This document shows, in pieces, positions 26,480 through 35,495 of a stretch of DNA of 64,000 nt. Source of the DNA: Ancylomarina sp963977525 (GTDB lineage Bacteria > Bacteroidota > Bacteroidia > Bacteroidales > Marinifilaceae); the NCBI GenBank assembly GCA_963977525.1, contig CAXBPC010000004.1, positions 142,417 to 206,416 on the forward strand. Direction: 5' to 3'. Below the pieces are notes generated by a model. It searched no databases and was not told the DNA's origin. It was given only the letters and a program-made list of their open reading frames with translations. The first letter of the stretch is position 1; the number at the start of each line of letters is the position of its first letter. The position numbers and the translations under genes were made by a program.

Positions 26480-28111
26480 TTAGCTTCCTTGTTTATTATT
26501 GGTGTATTTGGTGATTAGGATATTTCTAATCTGAGTATATAAATCAACCACGGCTTGCATGGTTTCATTACTTTTTTGTGTTAGGAATTGTTTTGCCTTT
26601 TTAGGACTCTTTTTATATAAAGCTAAAGCTTTTTTATCAGTAGTTTTTATGTCTACAAATAGATTCTCTTGAAACGGATCGCGATATTTTTGCATATCCT
26701 TTACAGCATCTTGCCATCGTAAATACATTAGGTTGTCAACAAAATCGATAGCCCAACGAGCAGATGCTGGATTGAACTGATTGGGGTCGTAGTTTTTATA
26801 GGATTGATGAATTTCTTGAGTACCTGCATAAATAGGTATATAAGGTGAAGTAAATTGATTGTCCTGAAAAACCCAATAAAGCCCACCAATAGCATCTGGT
26901 AACCACGATCTTAATTGACAAATCATACCATAGTTTCCTTTAGATACATTTCTGCGATTTGTGATATCTAGCAATTCTCTCATGGCAGTTGTTGGAAATG
27001 GCGTTGTTAAAGGACTTTTCTCAAGCTTGCCATCTCTTGTTGGAACATACCAATCTGGATCTGATGTTTTATCGTAAATGGTACCTTCGAATGTTGAGCG
27101 TTGAAAAGCCATAATGTCTTGAACCGAGATTTTCTTTTCTGGTTTAACAGAGAAAGGGTAGCTAGAAACGTCTTCGACGTATTGATGGTAGGCATCTTGT
27201 CCCTTGTATGGGTTGTCTAAACTGCGATCAGGCCAAGCCTTAAGATTTGGTACAAAGGTGCTGTAGAAAAGCCAAAATCTACCACTTGCCCATTCTCTGA
27301 AGCAAGGACTGTAAGCTTCTTGCCAAATAAATGGTTTCCCTGATTCTTCCTTATACCAGCCATGCTCAATTGCAACTTGCTTATAATTATTCGAAGCCAT
27401 AAACCATTCAGGTTTTGTAAGATCAATTTCCTTGATAATACTCCAATTAGGTACGATGGCAATATGATCATCGGGTACACGTTGTGCTGCCCAAATTGCA
27501 CCAGCTTTACCTGACTCAGGCTCCCAGTTTTTTCCAACAGCTACAATTTCCAATACCCAAACTTCATTGGGATCAGCAATGCAAAGTGCTTCTGATTCTG
27601 GTCCACAAGATGGTAGAAAACCGTATTTGTCCATCAGCGAAGTGATCAGCTTAATGGCTTCCCGAGCAGTTTTGCAACGCTGCAAGGCAAAAATCATAGC
27701 TTGCTCCACAGTCATGATTTGCTTGCCACTCTCGCGATCAACTTGTAATTCTGGTTTTTGACTCATGGTACTTTCCGCTATTGCCAACTGATATTCATTC
27801 ATATGTGAATAAGCAGAATGAAAGTAGGTGTATGTTTGTTCAACCTGAGGAATATGACCTATGATTTCTCCATGATTGTCCAATGCACCGTTAATTTCTT
27901 GCAGTCCATAATAAACAGGAGTCATGCTTCCTTTTGGATATTTCTGCCCATGCACAACTCGAATTCTAGTATCGTTTCCACCAAAAGTGTGGGAGGTGAT
28001 GACAGAACCATCTACCGTTGCCTTTTTGCCAGCAACTATATCAGTACAGGCTTCTACATTGTGGCCCAATGTCAAACTGATGAAAACTATAAGAATGATT
28101 AACTTTTTCAT
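26480..28111 (-). CDS. C69 family dipeptidase
   Basis: A 543-residue exported Ntn-hydrolase that splits dipeptides. The signal peptide (about 1-21) is cut just before Cys22 in EACTDIVAGKKATVDGS, which becomes the N-terminal nucleophile, as in PepD/PipD enzymes. Other family features are ITSHTFGGNDTR, AESTMSQKPELQV, and the DPNEVWVLEIVAVGKNWEP segment. Length is normal for the exported Bacteroidota form. It lies 36 bp downstream of the S28/S37 gene on the same strand, and together with the Xaa-Pro peptidase further upstream it forms a group of peptide-degrading enzymes, fitting growth on proteins. Confidence 0.92.
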   Translation of the reverse strand: MKKLIILIVFISLTLGHNVEACTDIVAGKKATVDGSVITSHTFGGNDTRIRVVHGQKYPKGSMTPVYYGLQEINGALDNHGEIIGHIPQVEQTYTYFHSAYSHMNEYQLAIAESTMSQKPELQVDRESGKQIMTVEQAMIFALQRCKTAREAIKLITSLMDKYGFLPSCGPESEALCIADPNEVWVLEIVAVGKNWEPESGKAGAIWAAQRVPDDHIAIVPNWSIIKEIDLTKPEWFMASNNYKQVAIEHGWYKEESGKPFIWQEAYSPCFREWASGRFWLFYSTFVPNLKAWPDRSLDNPYKGQDAYHQYVEDVSSYPFSVKPEKKISVQDIMAFQRSTFEGTIYDKTSDPDWYVPTRDGKLEKSPLTTPFPTTAMRELLDITNRRNVSKGNYGMICQLRSWLPDAIGGLYWVFQDNQFTSPYIPIYAGTQEIHQSYKNYDPNQFNPASARWAIDFVDNLMYLRWQDAVKDMQKYRDPFQENLFVDIKTTDKKALALYKKSPKKAKQFLTQKSNETMQAVVDLYTQIRNILITKYTNNKQGS

Positions 28112-28147
28112 ATGCTTTAAGTATTACCTATTCACGAATAAAATTTC

Positions 28148-29434
28148 TTAGTTATTGATTGCTAACCAAGTTTCCAGAGTTTTAATAATTTCTTCTTGCA
28201 TTTTCGGAGGGAAACTATGTATGCGTGTTCGGTGTGCTCCTTCTGGATTAATGAATTTCTTACACTTACTATTATCCTTAAGATCTACTTGAGTTGCTGA
28301 CCATGTATCGTATTCCCCGTAAATAAATAACATTTTTTCAGCATCAGTTTGTAGCCATTTATTTACAGCTTGCATTGATGTAGAGTTAAAGTTTCCATTT
28401 ACTCCCCAAGGTAGAGTGAAATCAAAAGTTAAGTCTTTATCATAGCTGATGTATTTGCTGAAAGGCGCAACTTCATAGCTGTACATGCCAATTTCTGTTA
28501 AAGCTTGATAAAAGAATGGCTGTTGTGTGATGATATCTTTAGCTTCGAAAAAGGTGAATGGAGATGTTTTTGTTAGATGCTTGAATAACTCTTCAGCATT
28601 AGCATTTGAGTTTGGAATATCAGTAAGGTTCGTATTGCCCCATTGCCAAAAAGCAAAAGAGTATTCTAAAATATTCATGTCTAAAGCACCTTCAATTCCC
28701 ATTGAGAATTCCCAGTTTTTTTCTATTGCTAGGTTTTCAAGTAGTGGTATTAGATCGGCTTTCTTTTCGAAACATGCTACTTGAAAATCATTAACTTTTT
28801 TTCTTGATTCTTCTGTTCCAACTGTAGTAAGATGCTCATGTATTCTTTTGTCTTCGCGGCTCAAGTTCATTGGCGCAACGTATGGTACGCTTATGTCAAC
28901 ATCATTCGGATAGAAATAGCGATGATAAATGGTTGTTTGTCCTCCTTTACTAATCCCAGTAGATATCCATTTGTTTTTATATATCTTTTTTAGAGCTTGA
29001 ATAACTGCATGTTGATCGGCAGCAGCTTGTTTAATTGTTAGCTTATCCCAAAGTAAACTATCTGGTCTTGATTGTTTGAAATAACGATGTTCAATAGTTA
29101 ATTGGTTGGCATCAATTAATTTACTGAGTTCTCCAGCCTTCTCTGTCCATATATTATAACCTTGTATTTCAACAACCATTGGTTTCGAAAGGTCATGGTG
29201 TCCTAACAGAACTCTCTGTTTAAAACTTCCAAGTTTAGGGTTTTCGTGGTCGATTGGTTGTGTGAACCACATTTCGTAGTATTCAGTAAATGTAGTATCA
29301 CCCTCAATTTTTTCGATAGTTACTTCGGGTAATTCACTTAGTTGAGAATAAAGGTTTGGTGCTTTCGATTGGCAAGCAGCCAAAATCCCTATTAGGATTA
29401 TTAATATTAGGGATTTGAATTTTGAAAGTTTCAT
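28148..29434 (-). CDS. S28/S37-type serine peptidase lipoprotein
   Basis: A 428-residue lipoprotein (lipobox GILAAC, Cys21) with an alpha/beta-hydrolase domain. The family pattern is clear: MWFTQPIDHENPKLGSFKQR (about 55-73), LTIEHRYFKQSRP (about 112-124), nucleophile Ser162 in STGISKGGQTT, and the acid/His part with MLFIYGEYDTWSA and the final EGAHRTR. These peptidases (PS-10, prolyl tripeptidyl or Xaa-Pro types) release short proline-containing peptides. It sits between the C69 dipeptidase and the M24 aminopeptidase genes. The exact specificity is inferred and not visible. Confidence 0.88.
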   Translation of the reverse strand: MKLSKFKSLILIILIGILAACQSKAPNLYSQLSELPEVTIEKIEGDTTFTEYYEMWFTQPIDHENPKLGSFKQRVLLGHHDLSKPMVVEIQGYNIWTEKAGELSKLIDANQLTIEHRYFKQSRPDSLLWDKLTIKQAAADQHAVIQALKKIYKNKWISTGISKGGQTTIYHRYFYPNDVDISVPYVAPMNLSREDKRIHEHLTTVGTEESRKKVNDFQVACFEKKADLIPLLENLAIEKNWEFSMGIEGALDMNILEYSFAFWQWGNTNLTDIPNSNANAEELFKHLTKTSPFTFFEAKDIITQQPFFYQALTEIGMYSYEVAPFSKYISYDKDLTFDFTLPWGVNGNFNSTSMQAVNKWLQTDAEKMLFIYGEYDTWSATQVDLKDNSKCKKFINPEGAHRTRIHSFPPKMQEEIIKTLETWLAINN

Positions 29435-29744
29435 ATGATTAGAGATCGTTTGTGTCTTGTGAAATGAAAAGTTGGTGATTATAGCTTGTAATAATAATCA
29501 CACTCTCTTTAACTGTTTTACATTGATATTAAAGAGTTCTGGTGTTTGGGTTATTTATAATTGGATGGACTTTTTTGCTGAATAATACTTGAGTAGAACT
29601 TTGAAATGGAATTGTGTTAAGATCTAATGCCACTAATTGCTCTTTTTGTGAAAGTACTTAATGTATATGGTTTATACATAGTGAGAAAGGATTAGTTATC
29701 GGCTGCCATAAATGACAACCGATAACTTGTAGTTGTAAGTAATC
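29435..29744. other. intergenic region between M24 and S28/S37 genes
   Basis: This 310-bp gap holds a hairpin at 29695-29726 (GTTATCGG/CCGATAAC), which may end the upstream M24 transcript although its T run is weak, and an 8-bp inverted repeat (CTCTTTAA/TTAAAGAG) about 75 bp upstream of the S28/S37 start. No gene is seen. Confidence 0.5.
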
Positions 29745-31124
29745 CTATCTTTGAGCTTCAACGTCTGCTATAGTTTTAGGAATTGGTTTCCCAAGTAGAC
29801 GCGCGCCATTTTTAGTAATTAAGAAATCTTCTTCGTTTCGGCATCCGCCAAAGTCTTTGTATTGTTCTACTTTATCGTAATTTATAAATTCAGAAAAACG
29901 ATTTTCGGCTTTCCACATATCAATTAGTTCAGGAATAAAATAAATACCTGGTTCAATGGTTAGAACAAAATTTTCTTCTAATTCACGGCCTAAACGCAAA
30001 GATTTTAACCCAAACTGTGTGCTTTTAGCTTCACCATCATATCCGACGTAAACTTCACCAAGGTTCTCCATATCATGAACATCCATACCCATCATATGAC
30101 CTAAGCCACATTGGAAGAAAAGTGCGTGAGCACCTTGCTGAACTGCGGCATCAAGATCACCTTTCATAAAGCCCATTTCTTTCATTCCTTCGGCAATAGT
30201 TCGACCGGCTTTTAAATGAACATCTTTAAACTTAACACCAGGAGCAAGCATATCTATTGCTGCCTCGTGTGCATTAAGTGCGATTTGGTAGATCTCTTTT
30301 TGGCGAGTAGTAAATGTTTTATCAACAGGAAATGTACTTGACATATCACCAGCATAGTGCATACTATTTTCAGCTCCACAGTCTAGTAGGAATAAATCAC
30401 CACTTTTTAAGGTGTTTCCATGATAATGATTGTGCAATGTTTGTCCATTTATGGTCGCAATAACGGGAAAAGAAAGTTGTCCTCCTGAAGCAATAGCCAC
30501 TTGTTGAACGGCAGCAGCAACTTCGGATTCCTTCATGCCAGCGCGAGCCATTCTCATAGCTGCTAAGTGCATGTCGGCAGTCGTATTTACGGCATCTTCA
30601 ATCAAAACGATTTCTTCCGTACTCTTGTAGTTTCTTTGGTTGACAACCGCTTTTACAAAGTCGATTGATTGACCTGCATTCGCAAGAGAAGGAATAATAT
30701 TTAATAGGTCGAATAACTGAATTTGATGTTCAGGTCGGTAAGGGGGCAAGTAATGTATTTTTCTTCCTTTGGCCATTGCAGACTGAAGGTAATCCTTGAG
30801 TTGAAAGGCAGGTGCTGTTTCATTAATACCAACATGTTCCGATTTTTCTTTAATAGTCGGTTGACTTCCCATCCATACAATGTGGTCTATAGTTAGTTCG
30901 TCACCAAAAATAATTTCACGATTTTCATCGATATCGATAATGGCATTTAGTCCTGCATAATCTGAACCAAAGAAATATAAGAATGTACTATCCTGTCGGA
31001 AATGGTAAGTATTATCGGCATAATTCATACCAGATTCATTGTTTCCTAAAAATAGGAGAATGCCTGATTTTACATCAGATTTAAGTTTACTTCGCCTGTT
31101 GATATAGGTTTCTTTTGAAAACAT
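29745..31124 (-). CDS. pepP: aminopeptidase P family protein (Xaa-Pro peptidase, M24B)
   Basis: A cytoplasmic di-manganese enzyme that removes the residue before proline at peptide N-termini. The 459-residue protein has an N-terminal creatinase/APP domain (about 1-165) and a pita-bread domain with metal ligands in LLDCGAENSMHYAGDMSSTF (two Asp), GLGHMMGMDVHD (His), LTIEPGIYF (Glu) and CRNEEDFLIT (Glu). There is no signal peptide. It is the first gene of a minus-strand group with the S28/S37 and C69 peptidases, though 310 bp and a possible terminator separate it from them. Length and motif order are typical. Confidence 0.92.
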   Translation of the reverse strand: MFSKETYINRRSKLKSDVKSGILLFLGNNESGMNYADNTYHFRQDSTFLYFFGSDYAGLNAIIDIDENREIIFGDELTIDHIVWMGSQPTIKEKSEHVGINETAPAFQLKDYLQSAMAKGRKIHYLPPYRPEHQIQLFDLLNIIPSLANAGQSIDFVKAVVNQRNYKSTEEIVLIEDAVNTTADMHLAAMRMARAGMKESEVAAAVQQVAIASGGQLSFPVIATINGQTLHNHYHGNTLKSGDLFLLDCGAENSMHYAGDMSSTFPVDKTFTTRQKEIYQIALNAHEAAIDMLAPGVKFKDVHLKAGRTIAEGMKEMGFMKGDLDAAVQQGAHALFFQCGLGHMMGMDVHDMENLGEVYVGYDGEAKSTQFGLKSLRLGRELEENFVLTIEPGIYFIPELIDMWKAENRFSEFINYDKVEQYKDFGGCRNEEDFLITKNGARLLGKPIPKTIADVEAQR

Positions 31125-31456
31125 ATAATTAGATTTTGGGGTAAGTTATTTGTATTGTATTCTCACGAAAAGAATAATATAACGGATAGATCTACATCAA
31201 TTTATAGGATATAACGATTCTATAAAAATAAATGTGATTTAAAACTAAAAGATAAAAAGGGTAATCTGAAGGGGAGGTTTAACAAATCCAACATTCGTAC
31301 AGGCCTTTGTACGAACAGTTATAAAGAAGCATGAATTCGTTAAAATTTATCATTTCCTTGATATGAATTGGTCAGTAAATTTAGGGAAAAATAAATAGTT
31401 CTTATCCTTTTTTACTCTGAAAGGATTATAAATAAGCTTATAGGTGGATACTCGAT
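31125..31456. other. intergenic region upstream of pepP
   Basis: This 332-bp gap holds a short perfect hairpin (TTCGTACA/TGTACGAA, 31294-31315) with a 6-nt loop. No T run follows it, so termination is doubtful. No reading frame or repeat is seen. Confidence 0.45.
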
Positions 31457-32062
31457 TTATAAGAATTGAAGAATTAGAGGAACAATAACAGGAACTAAAA
31501 TTGTTAATACGATTCCACTAAAAACGGCAATAATAGCGTACTCCTTACCTGAGTATTGAACTATGATTGGCATGGTTGTATCCATTGCGGTAGCACCACC
31601 TGAAGCAATGCCAGCTAGTTTCCCAAAATACCTAACAAAGAGAGGTGTTGCAAGTAGTGTAAGAACTTCTCGAATGATATTAGAGAGTAAGGCTATCACC
31701 CCTAAAGTTTCGCTATGAAATTCGGTAATTATAACCGATGATAGACTATAATAACCAAAGCCCGCACCAACGGCCATAGCTTCACCAAAATTGATGTTTG
31801 ATAATAGAACAGATACGGCTGATACACCAATAAGTGACCCTACGATTACTGATAATGGAACAAGTATAATTTTAATATTGACTTCTCTGATAACTTTCCA
31901 AGAATCACGATCGGTACCTATACCAATTCCTACTAAAAACATGAGTAGGTAAAGTGCATATATACTAAAGTCACCTTCTAATAGTGAGCTAGGTAAAAAC
32001 TGAGTTAGTCCGAGTATTAGACCTAAAACAAAAAAACTGAGAATGATTAAACTGCCTTTCAT
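31457..32062 (-). CDS. LysO-type exporter, C-terminal part
   Basis: A 201-residue membrane protein with about six helices that corresponds to the larger, C-terminal domain of the lysine exporter LysO (DUF340). Family segments are LVGIGIGTDRDSWKVI, GFGYYSLSSVIITEFH (the conserved region in the transport path) and SGGATAMDTTMPIIVQYSG. The adjacent upstream gene encodes the missing N-terminal 97 residues; together they give about 298 residues, the length of undivided LysO. The two genes are 58 bp apart on the same strand and probably form one operon and one complex. The function as a lysine or amino acid exporter is inferred from the family. Confidence 0.87.
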   Translation of the reverse strand: MKGSLIILSFFVLGLILGLTQFLPSSLLEGDFSIYALYLLMFLVGIGIGTDRDSWKVIREVNIKIILVPLSVIVGSLIGVSAVSVLLSNINFGEAMAVGAGFGYYSLSSVIITEFHSETLGVIALLSNIIREVLTLLATPLFVRYFGKLAGIASGGATAMDTTMPIIVQYSGKEYAIIAVFSGIVLTILVPVIVPLILQFL

Positions 32063-32120
32063 AGAGAGTATGATGTGGGGTTGCGGAAAATGAAATTTAG
32101 GTATCTATCAGGTATTGAGT

Positions 32121-32414
32121 TTATTCTGATTTCTTTGTCTGGAAGAAAAACTTGTAGGTAGCCCAAGCACAAACTAAAGATCCAAAAATTGCTCCAATAG
32201 TAAGGACTAATGCTTGTATTCCAATCGTATGTAGGTTGTTAATTATTTTATCATTGGTGCCAACACCTATTCCAAGAAGAAATAGTAGGAGGAAGATTGA
32301 GAATGACGTTAAGACTCCCACAATTTTTATGATTTTAGGTCTATTCCCAACAAACAGGCCAATGCCCATTCCTAAAATCATAATAGCTAGTACGATAATG
32401 ATATCTTGTAACAT
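32121..32414 (-). CDS. LysO-type exporter, N-terminal part
   Basis: A 97-residue protein with about three membrane helices (DIIIVLAIMILGMGIGLFVG, IFLLLFLLGIGVG, LTIGAIFGSLVCAWATYKF). It matches the N-terminal domain of LysO, which in E. coli is fused to the part encoded by the next gene. The motif LFLLGIGVGTNDKII resembles LFLVGIGIGTDRDSW in the partner, showing the internal repeat of this transporter family. It is the first gene of the pair. Confidence 0.8.
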   Translation of the reverse strand: MLQDIIIVLAIMILGMGIGLFVGNRPKIIKIVGVLTSFSIFLLLFLLGIGVGTNDKIINNLHTIGIQALVLTIGAIFGSLVCAWATYKFFFQTKKSE

Positions 32415-33131
32415 ATGTAGTCAGTCTTGGTCGATCTTGAATATTAATAAATCTTTTGGCAAAGTAAACAAATATTGAATTAGGTAGGTCTTGGAGAGGT
32501 CATATTTGTTGCTAAACATATTTTGGATATTCTCAATTTGGATCGCTAAAATATCGATGGGAAGATATTTAAATCTGCGAGTACGATAATCTTGTCAAGA
32601 TTAAGTTTTTGTTATAAATTATTGATGAAAATGCATTTATGTTCAGTACGTGCTCAATAAATATTTCTATGTGTTTCTTTTCTTGAAATTTTGATCTATG
32701 AATTTGACTGAAGGCACATTTCAGGTTGAGGTAAGATCGATATTTAAGAATTATATGAGAACTCGTACTGGTCGATTATTAATAAACCTTTCAGTACTTA
32801 GCTAATTCATAAAACTATTTGATTTTGAATAAATACTAAGCCGACTTTTACGAGTCGGCTTTTTGTATGTTTTGTCTTTTATTATTTTGTATCCCACCAC
32901 TATTACCGATTAGCATGAGTAAAGAACTGATTAAAGTTTAATTTCTTTAAATAGATTATTCGAAAAAGAAAATATTAATGAATAGCTTATAGGCACTGTT
33001 ACTGACTTTGTAGCTGTGGTAGTTGGTTGTCTAATATGGTTTTAAGAGAAAATAAATAAGCAGATTGAGAATGTTTTGTACCTTGTTTCTAAGAAATTGT
33101 TATGAGCTAGTATTAATCAATACCTAGATAT
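32415..33131. other. 717-bp region without protein gene
   Basis: The gap lies between divergent lysO and acs. The only clear element is an isolated plus-strand terminator at 32838-32864. No reading frame of useful length, tRNA or repeat is seen. A small RNA ending at the terminator is possible. Confidence 0.5.
32838..32864 (+). terminator. orphan terminator
   Basis: AAGCCGACT and AGTCGGCTT form a 9-bp GC-rich stem with a 6-nt loop followed by TTTTG. No plus-strand gene precedes it within at least 400 bp. Confidence 0.75.
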
Positions 33132-35042
33132 ATGAGTCATTATCATATCAAGCATCTCGAGGAATATTTTCAAGTTTATAGAGAATCTGTAAAGGACCCA
33201 GAGAATTTTTGGGAAGAAATTGCAGAAGAACATTTCTTATGGCGAAAGCGTTGGGATAAAGTTCTTTCTTGGGATTTCAAAAAGCCCGATGTGAAATGGT
33301 TTGAGGGAGCTCGTCTAAATATCACTGAAAATTGTATTGATAGGCATTTACGAATTCGTGCAGATAAAGTCGCAATTATCTTTGAACCTAATAATCCTGA
33401 TGAAAAGGCTGAGCATATTACCTACAAATTGTTGCATGAGAGAGTTTGTGCTTTCGCTAATGTTTTAAAATCCAAAGGGATAAAGAAGGGAGATCGAGTT
33501 TGTATTTATCTTCCTATGATTCCAGAATTAACCATCTCGATGTTGGCTTGTGCGCGTATAGGAGCTATCCATTCTATCGTATTTGCCGGTTTTTCATCAA
33601 AAGCATTATCTACTCGCATAAATGATAGTAGTTGTAAAATGATTATCACTTCGGACGGGGCTTATCGAGGTGCAAAAACAATTGATCTTAAGGGAATTGT
33701 TGATGAGGCTTTAGACTCAAGTCCTTGTGTTGAATCCGTATTGGTGGTTAAGAGAATTCATTCGGATATTCATATGAAAGATGGTCGTGATTTATGGGTG
33801 CAACCATTGCTCGATAAGGCAAACTTAGATTGTCCTCTTGAAGAAATGGATGCTGAGGATGATTTATTTATTCTGTATACATCAGGATCTACTGGTATGC
33901 CAAAGGGAATGGTTCATACTACGGCAGGTTATATGGTTTACACGGCATACACTTTCAAAAACATATTTCAGTATCGAGAGAAAGATGTGTTTTGGTGTAC
34001 AGCAGATATTGGTTGGATAACTGGACACTCGTATATTGTGTATGGGGCATTACTCAATGGTGCTACAACACTTATGTTTGAAGGGGTTCCTAGTTATCCT
34101 GATTTTGGTCGATTTTGGCATGTGGTTGAAAAGCATAAAGTCAATCAGCTTTATACGGCCCCAACAGCAATTAGAGCTTTAGCTAAGGAGAATTTGAGCT
34201 TTATAGAGAAATACGATTTGTCTTCACTAAAGGTATTGGGAACGGTAGGAGAACCCATAAATGTTGAAGCTTGGGATTGGTACAACGATAATATTGGAAA
34301 GAAAAATTGTCCGATAGTTGACACATGGTGGCAAACTGAAACCGGTGGAATTATGATTGCACCAATACCTTATGTAACGCCTACAATACCAACTTATGCT
34401 ACCTTACCATTACCTGGAATTCAACCTGCCTTAATGAATGAAAAAGGTGAGGAGTTAAAAGGTAATCAGGTGGAAGGGCGTTTGTGTATTAAATTCCCAT
34501 GGCCATCAATGGCACGAACGATATGGGGAAATCATGAAAGGTATAAGGAAACTTATTTCTCTACATTCGAGGATAAATATTTTACGGGTGATGGTGCTCT
34601 GAAAGATGCTGTTGGTTTTTATAGAATAACAGGACGAGTTGATGATGTGATTATTGTTTCTGGACATAATTTAGGAACAGCACCAATAGAAAATGCGATT
34701 AATGAACATCCAGCTGTTGCAGAGTCAGCCATCGTTGGTTTCCCTCACGATATAAAGGGAAATGCACTTTATGGCTTTGTTATTTTAAAGGAAGTTGGTG
34801 AGTCTAGAATTCATGATAATGTGCGAAAGGAAATCAATCAAATAATAACTGAACATATTGGTGCTATAGCCAAATTAGATAAAATACAATTTTCTAAAGA
34901 CCTTCCTAAAACACGCTCGGGTAAAATTATGCGCCGCATTTTAAGAAAAATTGCAGAGAAGAATTTCGACGCTATGGGAGATATTAGTACGCTTCTCAAC
35001 CCTGAAGTTGTTCAGGATATCAAGGATAATTTTATCGAATAG
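33132..35042 (+). CDS. acs: acetyl-CoA synthetase (AMP-forming)
   Basis: It activates acetate to acetyl-CoA through acetyl-AMP. The 636-residue protein has an N-terminal ACAS region, the P-loop motif YTSGSTGMPKGMVH (about 250), TWWQTETGGIM (about 398), the ribose-binding YFTGDGA segment (about 484) and the C-terminal RSGKIMRR with the catalytic, acetylatable Lys598. Length is normal. It stands alone with a terminator 24 bp after the stop. No clear promoter is seen; TACCTTG at 33069 is only a weak match. Acetate use or reassimilation is the expected role. Confidence 0.95.
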   Translation: MSHYHIKHLEEYFQVYRESVKDPENFWEEIAEEHFLWRKRWDKVLSWDFKKPDVKWFEGARLNITENCIDRHLRIRADKVAIIFEPNNPDEKAEHITYKLLHERVCAFANVLKSKGIKKGDRVCIYLPMIPELTISMLACARIGAIHSIVFAGFSSKALSTRINDSSCKMIITSDGAYRGAKTIDLKGIVDEALDSSPCVESVLVVKRIHSDIHMKDGRDLWVQPLLDKANLDCPLEEMDAEDDLFILYTSGSTGMPKGMVHTTAGYMVYTAYTFKNIFQYREKDVFWCTADIGWITGHSYIVYGALLNGATTLMFEGVPSYPDFGRFWHVVEKHKVNQLYTAPTAIRALAKENLSFIEKYDLSSLKVLGTVGEPINVEAWDWYNDNIGKKNCPIVDTWWQTETGGIMIAPIPYVTPTIPTYATLPLPGIQPALMNEKGEELKGNQVEGRLCIKFPWPSMARTIWGNHERYKETYFSTFEDKYFTGDGALKDAVGFYRITGRVDDVIIVSGHNLGTAPIENAINEHPAVAESAIVGFPHDIKGNALYGFVILKEVGESRIHDNVRKEINQIITEHIGAIAKLDKIQFSKDLPKTRSGKIMRRILRKIAEKNFDAMGDISTLLNPEVVQDIKDNFIE

Positions 35043-35065
35043 TTTGTTCTATAATTGAATCTTTT

Positions 35066-35106
35066 AAACATCCTGCCTTTTATTTTTATGAATGGCAGGA
35101 TGTTTG
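35066..35106 (+). terminator. terminator after acs
   Basis: AAACATCCTGCC and GGCAGGATGTTT form a 12-bp stem with a T-rich loop, followed by GTTTT. Confidence 0.85.
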
Positions 35107-35142
35107 TTTTAAATTAATTTGCAATCAGAATGTCTAGTCTAG

Positions 35143-35403
35143 GATGAGTATCTATTTATAAACAAAGAACAAATCTCCTTTGGATTCGTTAAAACTATTT
35201 ATGCATTTATCGAGCTTTTCGATGGTGAAGATCATCCAGAATGGCACTTACACATGCATTTTTATCCTCCTTTATTAAGATCAGCAACGGTTAAGAAGTT
35301 TATGGTAGGTTATGAAATGTTAGGGAACCCTCAATGGGATATCACTCCAGAAACTAGCGCTGGAAAATTAAGATCTCTATCGGGTGGTCATTATAAGAAA
35401 TGA
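35143..35403 (+). pseudogene. galT remnant (C-terminal fragment of galactose-1-phosphate uridylyltransferase)
   Basis: The frame ending at the TGA at 35401-35403 reads EWHLHMHFYPPLLRSATV, then KKFMVGYEML and DITPETSAGKLR, which is the C-terminal zone of GalT, including the family's FYPPLLRS and FMVGYEM blocks. The frame is closed by a TAG at 35140-35142, and there is no ATG until the histidine-rich strand, so at least the first two thirds of the gene are missing. The normal Q of the QRD segment is changed to W (PQWDIT). It lies 92 bp before an SGLT-type symporter gene, as if an ancestral galactose operon had been eroded. No galK or galM is nearby. Confidence 0.82.
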
Positions 35404-35495
35404 AGGCGTATAGAATAAGCTATTTATTGTTAGGTTTATGGCTCGTAAAAACAAAACTAGATTTCTGACTATATAAAAATTCAAAATAAGAAGGT

